Source: Labilibacter sediminis
Lineage (GTDB): Bacteria > Bacteroidota > Bacteroidia > Bacteroidales > Marinilabiliaceae
Direction of reading: 5' to 3'
Length of the DNA: 64,000 nt
NCBI RefSeq assembly: GCF_005877885.1
Contig: NZ_VCHY01000001.1
Span: 372,001 to 436,000, forward strand
In this document: positions 39,401 to 48,083 of the stretch, in pieces
Position numbering within the stretch: the stretch's first letter is position 1
How the letters are laid out: every line of letters starts with the position of its first letter
Translations under genes and position numbers: made by a program
Notes under the pieces: generated by a model
The model's input: only the letters and a program-made list of their open reading frames with translations
Databases searched by the model: none
What the model was told of the DNA's origin: nothing

Positions 39401-39815
39401 GAATACCCATGTGGAGTTTAGATTTAACAACAACATAAACAACTCCTCTCCCCAAATAAACTCCGACAAACATCGAATAAAGCAAATCATATCAAATTTT
39501 ATAAGTAACGCTTTCAAATTTACCGAAAAAGGATATGTTGAATTAGGTCTTACAATGAATGATGGTAAAGTTGTTATCTATGTTAAAGATACAGGAATAG
39601 GTATTTCTAAAGAGCACATAGAGTTAGTATTTCAACGATTCAGGAAAATAGAATCTCATAAAACCAGACTATTCAGAGGGGTTGGTCTGGGTATGGCCAT
39701 CTCTAAACATCTGGCCGAGCTACTTGGTGCTGAATTATGGGTTCAGTCTGAAGTAAATGTTGGGTCTACCTTTTATTTCTCTTTACCTTATAAAGCAACC
39801 GACAAAGGTATTTAG
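36408..39815 (+). CDS. Two-component propeller sensor histidine kinase
   Basis: 1135 residues. Signal peptide (about 1-21), then two seven-bladed Reg_prop propellers built of repeats such as DHKGYIWIGTFSNLQRYNG and DSNNNLWLGTERGLNLY (about 40-700), a Y_Y_Y domain (about 705-790, YSYFLEGFDKGWNNVDNE), a membrane helix (about 800-820), a coiled coil (about 830-900), HisKA with His915 in FLANMSHEIRTPMN and HATPase (NFISNAFKFTEKG, DTGIGISKEH, GVGLGMAISK). Bacteroidota use this layout to sense carbohydrates or other signals, but it lacks the receiver and AraC-type domains of hybrid regulators, so its response regulator is elsewhere. Confidence 0.93.
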   Translation: MSRISLLKYLLLLFCLPSICSSQNDINFKHLLTSDGLIQGYIHCMYQDHKGYIWIGTFSNLQRYNGYNFTNYTFIPEDSTTISANTVYSIAEDSNNNLWLGTERGLNLYYPESNTFKRFLHHPTDSNSLGHNHIRSIVITKNNIIWIGTYGGGIDRFDPENGIFQHYRNIEGDSTSLISDMVNTLFLDKNDRLWVGTENGGLSVFNSERNNFKNYTIIKDDPYSLKSNIINSITQDEDGLFWIGTWYDGLFSFDKKNNKFTQYKHKLNDPGSLPSNTIRKVLVDPYNKLWLASHSGLILFDKNTGIYKNFTNIPENNKSVISNTLASLLYTNEGILMVGSFGAGISMYDKNHNKFNVYSKKYKDNTLLSNVVRDIYEDTDSEIWIATDNGISIYNRVHENYIHLLTDADPLIKNCRYIFKDSFGYYWIGNDLGLVRYTPDLKSYQMINIGNGVYAIHQDYMGDLWFGGWNTGLIKIPAKQLVKDRINEQSFVYYFNDPSDTGSIRNNTIWKIFEDKEKNLWIGNTFAAEIFDRKNDKFIPKFENYDAILDITEDDENNIWLATTGHGVLKYNSNSKKVDQYSVPEGMPNNIGLSIIQDNQGLLWISTENGLARFNPKTESFKNYSKADGLPSSFLSLGGYEKLSTGELAFGSDHGFFIFNPADLKENTIRPQLELTDFYIYQKSVTKENAADSSHILLNQPVNQIKEIILDHTDNMITFEFTAVSFSLTEKISYSYFLEGFDKGWNNVDNEHKATYTNLSPGNYNFRVKAYNNDGYLGKNELLIKLLIKPPYWHTWWFRVIIALVLLMLIYLAYTLRVNILNTKEVELTQKVAERTSELAKINETVTEQKEELEAQTESLKDINKSLEISKNDLSRHKEILEEKVKERTEELIIAKERAEESDRLKSAFLANMSHEIRTPMNAIVGFSSLLERPDFSDEEKSAFIEQVKSNSESLLILIDDILDLSAMEAKDPVINNELFNVNSLMDELCSYWSLKSENTHVEFRFNNNINNSSPQINSDKHRIKQIISNFISNAFKFTEKGYVELGLTMNDGKVVIYVKDTGIGISKEHIELVFQRFRKIESHKTRLFRGVGLGMAISKHLAELLGAELWVQSEVNVGSTFYFSLPYKATDKGI

Positions 39816-39868
39816 CGTTACAAAGGTTATAAGTATCTCCTATTTGAAAAATCATTGGTGTCTGGTTA

Positions 39869-40038
39869 AACCCGCTTTATGCATTAGAAAATCTATTACA
39901 CATTGAAATCACTTCAAAACAAAACACTTTGTAGCTTCACTTCAACTCACCAGAACGATGCTATACCTCGTTTCAGTAAAGCCTTGTTTTATCGTGCTTT
40001 CAATGTTCATGACGAAGTTCTAATACATAATACGGGTT
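39869..40038. repeat. Inverted-repeat element family D, copy 2
   Basis: 170 bases closely matching the element at 30978-31147, with the same ends (AACCCGCTTTATGCATTAG and its inverse). Long imperfect palindrome; no gene inside. Confidence 0.85.
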
Positions 40039-40186
40039 AAAATAACTAGAAGCATACCCTACTACGGCGGAGTTGTACATATTAACACGGCAATAATGAT
40101 ATAAAATCAATTCACTCCTACTCTGAAGATTTCGACATTTACCAACAAATCCTCCTTCAACCTGTTATTATAATTAAAACGATATC

Positions 40187-41602
40187 ATGAAAGTTTTACT
40201 CACTGGTGCAACAGGTTACATTGGGAAAAGGATATTGCCTATTTTGGTAGATAAGGGCTATGACGTGATTTGCTGCGTAAGAGACAAAAACAAATTTCAT
40301 CCTGAAAACGCCATTAAAAACCAAATAGAAATTATCGAGATAGATTTAACCCAAAAGGAAACCCTGCATCATATTCCCAAAGATATTGATTTTGCGTATT
40401 ACCTTGTTCACTCCATGTCTGCATCAAAAAATTACAGTGAATTAGAACGTCAATCTGCGATTAACTTTAGAGAAATACTTAACACCTCCGATGTAAAGCA
40501 AGTCGTCTATCTCAGTGGAATAGTAAATGCCCGGTCTTTATCGAAACATCTTAACTCAAGAAAAAATGTAGAACATGAATTGGGCAAGGGAAAGTTCGCT
40601 TTAACCACTGTTCGGGCCGGAATCATCATTGGCTCGGGAAGTGCATCTTTTGAAATCATACGCGACCTTGTAGAGAAATTACCCATTATGATCGCACCCA
40701 AATGGCTAAAAACCAAATGTCAGCCCATAGGAATTTCTGATGTCGTTAAAATTTTAACGGGAGTACTGAATAACGAAAAAGTATTTAATCACAGTTATGA
40801 TATTGGTGGTAATGAAATACTGACCTATAAAGAGATGCTTTTGGCCTTTGCTTCCGTACGGAGAATGAAAAGATATATTTGGACCGTTCCGGTCATGACT
40901 CCAAAACTATCATCATACTGGTTGTATTTCATTACCTCTACATCATATAAGTTGGCTGTTTCACTGGTCGACAGCATGAAAACGGAAGTAATAGCCAGAG
41001 ATAACGAGCTCATGAAATTATTAAACCTTCAACCCCTACCCTATAAAGATTGTATCCGACAAGCCTTTAAGAAAATAGCACAAAATGAGATTGTTTCCAG
41101 CTGGAAAGACTCAACCATCAGCGGAAGATTAGACTTTAAAATATCAAATTACATCAAGGTCCCTGAGTTTGGGTGCTACAAAGATATTCGCACCCGAAAA
41201 ACATCTGATATTGATAAATGCCTGGACAAAATATGGCGCATTGGCGGCAATACAGGTTGGTATTATGCCAATTGGTTATGGGAACTAAGAGGATTTATCG
41301 ATAAATTAACCGGAGGCGTAGGCTTAAGAAGAGGGCGCACCAACATAAACTCCATTAAGGCGGGCTACACCCTGGATTTCTGGCGCGTACTCTACGCTGA
41401 TAAAAGCGAAAAACGATTATTACTATTGGCCGAAATGAAATTACCCGGAGAGGCATGGCTTGAATTTAAAATCCAGGACAATATCCTGACTCAAACAGCC
41501 ACATTTAGGCCCTTAGGTTTATGGGGAAGGTTATATTGGTTCCTGGTATTTCCTTTTCATGGTTTTATCTTTAAAGGAATGCTAAAAAAAATAACTGAGT
41601 AA
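40187..41602 (+). CDS. SDR-family NAD(P)-binding protein with DUF2867-like C-terminus
   Basis: 471 residues. N-terminal Rossmann domain with TGATGYIGKRILPIL (about 6-20) and the NmrA/YbjT-like SGIVNA (about 110) and FALTTVRAGIIIGSGSASFEIIRDLVEKLPIM region; C-terminal ~150 residues (WRIGGNTGWYYANWLWELRG ... RPLGLWGRLYW) match the DUF2867 domain. An oxidoreductase role is plausible, substrate unknown. It heads an operon: one base separates it from tspO, then three bases to the photolyase. Its truncated paralog is at 34623. Confidence 0.88.
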   Translation: MKVLLTGATGYIGKRILPILVDKGYDVICCVRDKNKFHPENAIKNQIEIIEIDLTQKETLHHIPKDIDFAYYLVHSMSASKNYSELERQSAINFREILNTSDVKQVVYLSGIVNARSLSKHLNSRKNVEHELGKGKFALTTVRAGIIIGSGSASFEIIRDLVEKLPIMIAPKWLKTKCQPIGISDVVKILTGVLNNEKVFNHSYDIGGNEILTYKEMLLAFASVRRMKRYIWTVPVMTPKLSSYWLYFITSTSYKLAVSLVDSMKTEVIARDNELMKLLNLQPLPYKDCIRQAFKKIAQNEIVSSWKDSTISGRLDFKISNYIKVPEFGCYKDIRTRKTSDIDKCLDKIWRIGGNTGWYYANWLWELRGFIDKLTGGVGLRRGRTNINSIKAGYTLDFWRVLYADKSEKRLLLLAEMKLPGEAWLEFKIQDNILTQTATFRPLGLWGRLYWFLVFPFHGFIFKGMLKKITE

Positions 41603-41603
41603 T

Positions 41604-42062
41604 ATGATTAAAAGAACTATACTTTTTTTAATACTTAATTTTTCTGCATTAGCTATTGCAGGACGATTTACAGCTACAGGCGTACCCTCAGAATGGTATC
41701 TGAATTTAGAAAAAGCACCATGGACACCTCCCGGCTGGATGTTTGGAACTGCATGGACCTTTATTATGATTTGTTTTGCTATTTATATGGCTTATCTCAT
41801 TGTCTTAAATAGCCAACGCAAGAAAGTCATTACGCTCTTCGCTATTCAGTGGATATTAAATGTAGCATGGAGCCCCTTGTTCTTTTATTATAAAACTACT
41901 TTTACGGCTTTAATTACAATTTCGTTGCTGACCGCTGTGGTCACTTATTTTCTTATAAAACATAAGGATACACTTAAATTCAAATCAATATTCATAGCTC
42001 CTTATGTTATCTGGCTAATATTAGCTACATCATTAAATGCTTACGTTGTACTTTTTAATTGA
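41604..42062 (+). CDS. tspO: TspO/MBR family protein
   Basis: 152 residues with five membrane helices, Trp-rich as expected (GVPSEWYLNLEKAPWTPPGWMFGTAWTFIM, WILNVAWSPLFFYYK). This family binds tetrapyrroles and is linked to light/oxygen regulation. It lies between the SDR and photolyase genes with 1- and 3-base gaps, suggesting co-translation. Confidence 0.93.
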   Translation: MIKRTILFLILNFSALAIAGRFTATGVPSEWYLNLEKAPWTPPGWMFGTAWTFIMICFAIYMAYLIVLNSQRKKVITLFAIQWILNVAWSPLFFYYKTTFTALITISLLTAVVTYFLIKHKDTLKFKSIFIAPYVIWLILATSLNAYVVLFN

Positions 42063-42065
42063 GAT

Positions 42066-43346
42066 ATGGGCAGGGTTTCTATTTTTTGGTTCAGAAGAGA
42101 TTTAAGACTTAAAGACAATACTGCTTTAAATCAGGCACTCTCTAGTGAGAAAAATATTTTGCCCATTTTTATTTTTGATGAACAAATTATTGGTGAATTA
42201 CCCAAAGACGACGCGCGTATTACTTTTATATACGATAACTTACTTAAGATCCATCAAAAACTTCAATCAATAAATTCCTCATTACTCTGCCTAAAAGGAA
42301 ATCCCTTTGAAGTATGGAAAGAGCTCCTTCAAACGTATGCTGTAAAAAGCGTTTTTGTGAATAAAGATTACGAGCCTTATGCCATAAGCAGAGATGCGAA
42401 AATAGAGAATCTGTTAGCAGAAAAGGGGATTGAATTTTTATCGTTTAAAGATCAGGTTATTCTGGAAGAAAATGAAGTATTAAAAAAAGATGGCAAACCA
42501 TATACCGTTTTTACCCCCTACAAGCGCAGATGGCTGGAACTATTTAATCCTAAAAAACCGGTTGACACTTTGAAGGAGCAAAATTTTCATCAAAAGAAAA
42601 TCCCTTTCCCTGATTTACAGGCATTGGGTTTTAAAAAATCTAATATACAGGTACGCGCCTATAACCTGTCACATATAGCTAACTATGCAGAAACCCGTGA
42701 CTTTCCTAATTTAGATACCACAAGCTACCTGGGCCCTCTCCTGCGCTTTGGGACAGTGAGTATCAGATATGTCATATCCATGCTTAAACATGTTGACCAC
42801 GTGTTTTTAAGCGAGTTGATTTGGAGAGAATTCTTTATGCAGATTCTTTATCACTTTCCACAGGTAGTTACACGAAACTTCAAACCAAGGTATAATGGCA
42901 TTAGATGGATAAATAATAAAGATGATTTTAAAAGATGGTGTGAAGGCCACACCGGTTACCCCATGGTAGATGCCGGGATGCGCCAGTTGAATGAAACGGG
43001 TTACATGCATAACCGTATTAGAATGATAACAGCTGGTTTTCTGTGCAAACATCTGCTAATTGACTGGAGATGGGGTGAAGCATATTTTGCCAAAAAATTA
43101 CTCGATTATGAACTGTCTTCAAACAATGGAAATTGGCAGTGGGCTGCAGGTACAGGTTGCGATGCTGCCCCATATTTCAGAGTGTTTAATCCTATGGATC
43201 AATTAAAAAAATACGACAGAAATAAAACATACGTAATAAAGTGGATTCCAGAGTTAGGAACAGATGCTTATCCCGCGCCTATGATAGAACATAAGTATGC
43301 CAGGCAACGAGCCTTAGAAACATATAAAAGAGGAATAGTAAAATAA
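42066..43346 (+). CDS. phrB: Deoxyribodipyrimidine photo-lyase / cryptochrome
   Basis: 426 residues. N-terminal antenna-binding domain (VSIFWFRRDLRLKDNTAL) and C-terminal FAD domain (about 200-420) with LSELIWREFFMQILYHFP, GHTGYPMVDAGMRQLNETGYMHNRIRM and SNNGNWQWAAGTGCDAAPYFRVFNP. It repairs UV-induced cyclobutane dimers with blue light. Class I CPD photolyase is likely; a 6-4 or cryptochrome role cannot be excluded. Slightly short versus E. coli (472). It is last in the SDR-TspO operon, which fits light protection. Confidence 0.95.
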   Translation: MGRVSIFWFRRDLRLKDNTALNQALSSEKNILPIFIFDEQIIGELPKDDARITFIYDNLLKIHQKLQSINSSLLCLKGNPFEVWKELLQTYAVKSVFVNKDYEPYAISRDAKIENLLAEKGIEFLSFKDQVILEENEVLKKDGKPYTVFTPYKRRWLELFNPKKPVDTLKEQNFHQKKIPFPDLQALGFKKSNIQVRAYNLSHIANYAETRDFPNLDTTSYLGPLLRFGTVSIRYVISMLKHVDHVFLSELIWREFFMQILYHFPQVVTRNFKPRYNGIRWINNKDDFKRWCEGHTGYPMVDAGMRQLNETGYMHNRIRMITAGFLCKHLLIDWRWGEAYFAKKLLDYELSSNNGNWQWAAGTGCDAAPYFRVFNPMDQLKKYDRNKTYVIKWIPELGTDAYPAPMIEHKYARQRALETYKRGIVK

Positions 43347-43444
43347 CAGCAGCCATACCAAAGATAGTCATAATCAGAGCTATCCAAAATAATTGGTACT
43401 TCGCCTAAAACTGACTTACCTTTTTAGCTTGATCTAAAAAGGAA

Positions 43445-43822
43445 GCCTGCCGGTAGGCCATAGCCGTCATGCTAAAGCTATCTTATGTCTTATGAAGTAT
43501 TATTACTTAAGGCTGAAAATCATTTGAGAAAGTATTTGGAATAACGTGCTGAAGGCACAGCTTATCCCAGCCCCATGCAACGCATGGGGTTATGCAAGAA
43601 GGGAATCAGCGTCCTGAAAGGACAACTTAACCCTATTTTGAGCTGTCCTTTCAGGACGCTGATTAACAAAACTGACAAACCCCAGGTGTCACTGCGTTTT
43701 ACCTGGGGCTGTGATGAGCTAGGCTTTCAGCCTGCATTTGTTTAATTCTTGATGATTTATATGTATAAAAGATGAGAAAAACGGTAGGTCCGAACAATAT
43801 AGTTATTCTTAGCCTGACGGCA
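43445..43822. repeat. MITE-like element family A, copy 1
   Basis: About 380 bases matching copies at 49221-49613 and 54747-55144. The start GCCTGCCGGTAGGCCATAGC is one terminal inverted repeat; the right end is truncated after GCCTGACGG. Inside are several nested hairpins, for example CCCCATGCAACGCATGGGG and a long stem AGCGTCCTGAAAGGACA / TGTCCTTTCAGGACGCT. No coding frame. Confidence 0.88.
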
Positions 43823-44274
43823 TGCGCGCAAAAAAGATCAAGGCTGCGCCCTTCTCACTCAAAAAACTACGGTTATTTGAGTTAAATCGTTTAAAATCAC
43901 TGCATTCAAACAAAAAAAACGTTTTTTAACCGTCAAACTAACCATGTTCTTGAGTTCACTGGCTAAGGCCCATAAAGAACCTAGAATAGAAGTAAATACT
44001 TTTTTTTAGGACAGCTCTGAGTTATAACCAATGAACGGTATATTAATCTTTTGATTGGAGTTATTGGAGGCACATAAGCCTTTTGATTTCATAGCTATTA
44101 TGGTCTAAAACACCATACAAAAACCTATTGTTCCTAAACAGAATTTTCCTATCTATGTAATCTGAAATTTTAAAGGCGCTATCCGCCCTTTCTCACATAG
44201 CAAGTACACCTCCATAATTAAATACAGGTGTTATTTAAATCTGAAAGGATTATAAACTGATAAATTTTAAAAGC
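43823..44274. other. Intergenic region upstream of DJ-1/PfpI gene
   Basis: About 450 bases of repeat-flanking, non-coding sequence with no recognisable gene or structured element that I can support. Confidence 0.4.
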
Positions 44275-44862
44275 ATGCAAAAAAAGAAAGTATTGCTGTT
44301 TCTGGCAAAAGCATTTGAAACCATGGAATTTAGTGTTTTTATTGATGTACTTGGCTGGGCTAAACACGATTATAGACATGATATACATGTTGATACATGT
44401 GGTTTTACCGACAAAGTAATAAGCACTTTTAACGTACCTGTTTTGGTAGATAAAACCATTGACCAGATAAATGTTGATGAATATGACGCCTTAGCTATAC
44501 CCGGGGGATTCAGTGAGTTTGGTTTTTATGAAGATGTATACGACGAGAAGTTTTTAAAGCTGATCAGAGAATTTGATGCAAAAAGTAAAATCATTGCAAC
44601 AATATGTTCCGGAGCAATGCCGGTAGGAAAAAGCGGAGTACTTAAAAACAGAAAAGGAACTACATATCACTTAAAAGACGGATATTGGCAAAAACAACTA
44701 AAAGAGTTTGGCGTAAATGTGGTGAATGAGCCAATTGTTGTTGACAAGAATATTATTACATCGTGGTGTCCTGCAACAGCTGCAGATGTAGCATTTGAAC
44801 TATTAAAAACACTCACTTCTGAAGAAGACATGGAGGTAATAAAAAAAGCGATGGGATTTTAA
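44275..44862 (+). CDS. DJ-1/PfpI-family protein
   Basis: 195 residues. The class I glutamine amidotransferase-like fold is seen in YDALAIPGGFSEFG and the nucleophile elbow ATICSGAMPVGKSG (Cys about 111). DJ-1/PfpI members are chaperones, glyoxalase III or stress deglycase-like proteins. Start MQKKKVLLFLAKAFETME is typical. It is isolated between repeat-rich regions. Exact activity unknown. Confidence 0.9.
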   Translation: MQKKKVLLFLAKAFETMEFSVFIDVLGWAKHDYRHDIHVDTCGFTDKVISTFNVPVLVDKTIDQINVDEYDALAIPGGFSEFGFYEDVYDEKFLKLIREFDAKSKIIATICSGAMPVGKSGVLKNRKGTTYHLKDGYWQKQLKEFGVNVVNEPIVVDKNIITSWCPATAADVAFELLKTLTSEEDMEVIKKAMGF

Positions 44863-45100
44863 GAAGAATTACCAACAGCCAATAGTGCAAACTACTTATA
44901 ATAGAATATATTTCAGAGAAGGAAACATATCCCCTTCCCTAAAATATCTTAATAATGATTTTAATTATTCATGCGAATCGTTAGTTGAACCCCTTCCGGG
45001 TTCTCTTGATACCTGAGACATTATCCACAGGTTACATCTGTGCTTATTCAAATTGAACTATTGCATAGCTCCTTTACTTTATCCCGAAGGGATTTAACCC

Positions 45101-45296
45101 CGAGTGATACAGGCTGTGTGAAAATATACTTTAACTAGCACGGGCATTTATGCCCGTGAAATAAGCACTAAGATCAACTAGGCTTTAGCCCTTAACTAAT
45201 AACACTTTGGGCTAAAGCCCAGATTTTCGCGACAATTAAATTCTACGGCATAAATGCCGTAGCTAGTTATTTTCACACAGCCTGGATAACTCGGGG
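45101..45296. repeat. Nested inverted-repeat element (TAACTAG family)
   Basis: Outer arms CGAGTGATACAGGCTGTGTG and CACACAGCCTGGATAACTCG pair. Inner arms begin TAACTAGC and end CTAGTTA, enclosing small hairpins CACGGGCATTTATGCCCGTG and GGGCTTTAGCCC-type. Element at 63436-63565 shares the TAACTAG frame. No gene. Confidence 0.8.
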
Positions 45297-45353
45297 GATA
45301 ATATCATAAAGTGTGAAACAACCCTGTTAAGGGTTGAATATTGCATTTTAGTG

Positions 45354-45983
45354 TTACTCGTAAAACTCTACAGATCCCGTATTGATATCATACATAGCTC
45401 CAATGATTTTAATCTCTCCATCATTTGCCATTTGAGCCAACACTTCACTTTCCTTAAGAATTCTATCGATGGTTAGCTGAACATTTTTAGCGGCAACATT
45501 ATCCACAAACTCAATATTTGAAGAATTCCGCAGACTTAAATCTTGTGGTTCAACAACAGCATTTACCGCCGGCTTTATTTTTTCAAGCATGGCTGTCAGG
45601 TTACCAAGTTCAGCATTATCACAAGCTCCCTTTACTGCCCCGCAAGCCGTATGACCTAATACCACAATAAGTTTTGTTCCTGCAAGTTTACAGGCAAATT
45701 CCATACTACCTAATATATCCTGGTTCACAAAATTACCTGCTATCCGAACACTGAAAATATCACCTAATCCCTGATCAAAAACCAGTTCTGCAGAAACCCT
45801 GGAATCAATGCAGCTTAAGATAGTGGCAAAAGGGAATTGACCTTCACTTGTTTCATTTACCTGTTCTAAAAGATTTCTGTTGGCCTTTAAGTTTTGCTGA
45901 AATCTAAGGTTTCCTTCTTTTAAAAATTGCAATGACTTTTCCGGAGTCATGGTTGCTTGCGTTTCTTTTGTATGCGCTCTCAT
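45354..45983 (-). CDS. Beta-class carbonic anhydrase
   Basis: 209 residues. Zinc ligands visible: Cys in LSCIDSRVSAELVFDQGLGD (also the Asp-Arg dyad), and His-Cys in VLGHTACGAVKGA. It interconverts CO2 and bicarbonate. ATG at 45983 is chosen; a second in-frame ATG 11 codons later (MTPEKS) is possible. It lies downstream of the SulP transporter on the same strand, across a hairpin at about 46174-46256, consistent with a bicarbonate uptake role. Confidence 0.93.
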   Translation of the reverse strand: MRAHTKETQATMTPEKSLQFLKEGNLRFQQNLKANRNLLEQVNETSEGQFPFATILSCIDSRVSAELVFDQGLGDIFSVRIAGNFVNQDILGSMEFACKLAGTKLIVVLGHTACGAVKGACDNAELGNLTAMLEKIKPAVNAVVEPQDLSLRNSSNIEFVDNVAAKNVQLTIDRILKESEVLAQMANDGEIKIIGAMYDINTGSVEFYE

Positions 45984-46173
45984 ATTATTATTTATCTTTT
46001 AATCGTTATACTTTATTTATTTTACACGGCAATCGTCTTTAAAACTTTTTTTATAAGAAACACCTTTTTCAGAGCATAAAAACTATACTTTGCTTGGTTC
46101 CCTAGAGCTTTTACTTTTTTTCTACAGTCAAAAAAAGTAAACAAAAAAGTCCGCCGACTACACCACTCGCTTA

Positions 46174-46256
46174 CCCACTATTTTCTTTATTTTGAGACAG
46201 AAAGAACTCCCTACGGTCAAACAGCTTTCTGTCTTTTCAAAACTAAAGAAAAGTGG
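46174..46256. repeat. Long hairpin between SulP and carbonic anhydrase genes
   Basis: CCCACTATTTTCTTTATTTT / AAAACTAAAGAAAAGTGGG, then GACAGAAAG / CTTTCTGTC: an ~83-base imperfect inverted repeat with a stem of about 30 base pairs. Could attenuate or process the transcript, or be a repeat. Confidence 0.7.
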
Positions 46257-46331
46257 GCCCCAAGCTACGATGCTGATGTCGGTTGCTCGACTTGGTACAT
46301 TGTAAAAGTAAAATACTTTTGCCCTGATTCT

Positions 46332-47924
46332 TTATGCACTTACCGGTCTGAGTTTAAAAAACTCAATATAACTGGATGGATTTTCAACAACGCCTCGTTC
46401 CGAAATCAATTTAATGGTAATATTTCGTTCGTGAGCTTTTATTGCAAAATCCTCTAATATTTCGATGATATCATTATCCAAATATCTTGTTTTTCTAACA
46501 TCCAGTTCCAAATAAGAGTCTTCCGATAAATTGTTTAACTCATTTAATATAGCTCCTTTATTAAAAAAGGTAACCTCTTCGGCAAGTGTCATCTTTATCC
46601 TGCCATCATCAACATCCTCTCCTTCTTTATGTAAGAAATGCGAGTTTTGGTAACTTTTATAAAGAATAACCATCACACCATTCATTAGTCCCAGTCCTAT
46701 ACCATACAATAAATCAATAAAAACAATACCTAAAACAGTTGTTATAAAGGGCAAAAATTGTTTCCAGCCGGAAGCGTACATCTGTTTAAATAACGCCGGT
46801 TTTGCCAATTTATAACCTACTACCAACAGTATGGCAGCAAGCACTGACAAAGGTATCATATTCAACAGTTTTGGAATAACAATTACTGAAATCAATAATA
46901 AAAATCCATGAATAATAGGCGACATTTTACTTTGACCTCCCGACTGAATGTTAGCCGAACTACGCACAATTACCTGTGTAATAGGCAAACCGCCTATCAT
47001 TCCGGAAATAACATTACCAGTTCCCTGAGCAAACAATTCTCTATTGGTTGGTGTAACATTTTTATGCGGGTCTAATTTATCTGTAGCTTCTACACAAAGC
47101 AGGGTTTCTAAACTAGCCACTAAAGCTATGGTAAAAGCAACTATCCAAACATCAGGATTAGTAATCACACCAAAATTCGGAAAACTAAACTGACCTAAAA
47201 AAGTAGATACATCTTCAGGTATAGGTACATTAACCAAATGTGATGAAGTAATCATCAGGGCATCGTTACTTTTGGTTATCATATAAAAAACAATACCTAC
47301 CGCTACCGCTACCAAGGGTCCTTGAATGATTTGAAATACCTTTCCTTTTTTAGATAAAACCTTATCCCAAAATATTAGAATAGCCAAGCCTATTATCCCT
47401 ATTAAAGCAGAACCCGGCTGAATGAATTTTACCGTGTTCACAAGTGCCGAAAAAGTGGTTTCTCCATCCACCTGAAAGAAAGCAAAATCTCCGTCCGGAT
47501 CAGCATCATAACCAAAGAAATGAGGAATCTGTTTTAGAATGATGATAATTCCTATTCCCGTAAGCATGCCTTTTATCACTGATGAAGGAAAATAATACCC
47601 GATTACTCCGGCCTTTAACAAACCTAAAATAATTTGTATAATTCCTCCTAAAACAACTGCCACTAAAAAGTTCTCATAACTTCCCAGGGTTGCAATAGCA
47701 GATAATACAATAGCTGCCAAACCGGCTGCAGGACCACTTACCCCTATCTTGGATTTACTAAGTCCGCCAACCACAACTCCGCCAACTATACCGGCAATTA
47801 AACCTGCAAACAAAGGTGCGCCACTCGCTAAAGCTATCCCCAGGCACAAGGGTAGTGCCACAAAAAAAACGACAACACTCGCCGGTATATCGCTCTTTAA
47901 ATTTGAATATAATTTGTCTTTCAT
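46332..47924 (-). CDS. SulP-family inorganic anion transporter with STAS domain
   Basis: 530 residues. 10-12 membrane helices from residue ~15 (IPASVVVFFVALPLCLGIALASGAPLFAGLIAGIVGG, GVSGPAAGLAAIV) to ~430, then a cytoplasmic STAS domain (about 440-525, YLELDVRKTRYLDNDIIEILEDFA). SulP proteins carry bicarbonate, sulfate or other anions. A neighbouring carbonic anhydrase on the same strand favours bicarbonate. The start is only 160 bases from the divergent TetR gene, with a palindrome between. Confidence 0.92.
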   Translation of the reverse strand: MKDKLYSNLKSDIPASVVVFFVALPLCLGIALASGAPLFAGLIAGIVGGVVVGGLSKSKIGVSGPAAGLAAIVLSAIATLGSYENFLVAVVLGGIIQIILGLLKAGVIGYYFPSSVIKGMLTGIGIIIILKQIPHFFGYDADPDGDFAFFQVDGETTFSALVNTVKFIQPGSALIGIIGLAILIFWDKVLSKKGKVFQIIQGPLVAVAVGIVFYMITKSNDALMITSSHLVNVPIPEDVSTFLGQFSFPNFGVITNPDVWIVAFTIALVASLETLLCVEATDKLDPHKNVTPTNRELFAQGTGNVISGMIGGLPITQVIVRSSANIQSGGQSKMSPIIHGFLLLISVIVIPKLLNMIPLSVLAAILLVVGYKLAKPALFKQMYASGWKQFLPFITTVLGIVFIDLLYGIGLGLMNGVMVILYKSYQNSHFLHKEGEDVDDGRIKMTLAEEVTFFNKGAILNELNNLSEDSYLELDVRKTRYLDNDIIEILEDFAIKAHERNITIKLISERGVVENPSSYIEFFKLRPVSA

Positions 47925-47976
47925 ACTTAATTATTTACTGTTATTTTTTCCGCTAATGTAATAAAACTTTCATCAA

Positions 47977-47993
47977 TGATAGTAATACTATCA
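47977..47993. promoter_or_regulatory. Perfect 17-bp palindrome, candidate TetR operator
   Basis: TGATAGTAATACTATCA has 8-bp arms and a one-base centre. It lies 52 bases before the SulP start and 90 bases before the TetR start, in the divergent region, so it probably controls both. Confidence 0.7.
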
Positions 47994-48014
47994 CAAATAG
48001 TAACAAAACTTCCC

Positions 48015-48022
48015 TATATTTG
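48015..48022 (+). promoter_or_regulatory. -7 promoter box for the TetR gene
   Basis: TATATTTG matches TAnnTTTG exactly, 61 bases before the TetR ATG; the palindrome ends 21 bases upstream, overlapping the -33 region. Confidence 0.55.
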
Positions 48023-48083
48023 TTTTCTAAGAGGTATAAAAATTTAAATATTTATATTCGCGGATTATATAAATTGAATATTA

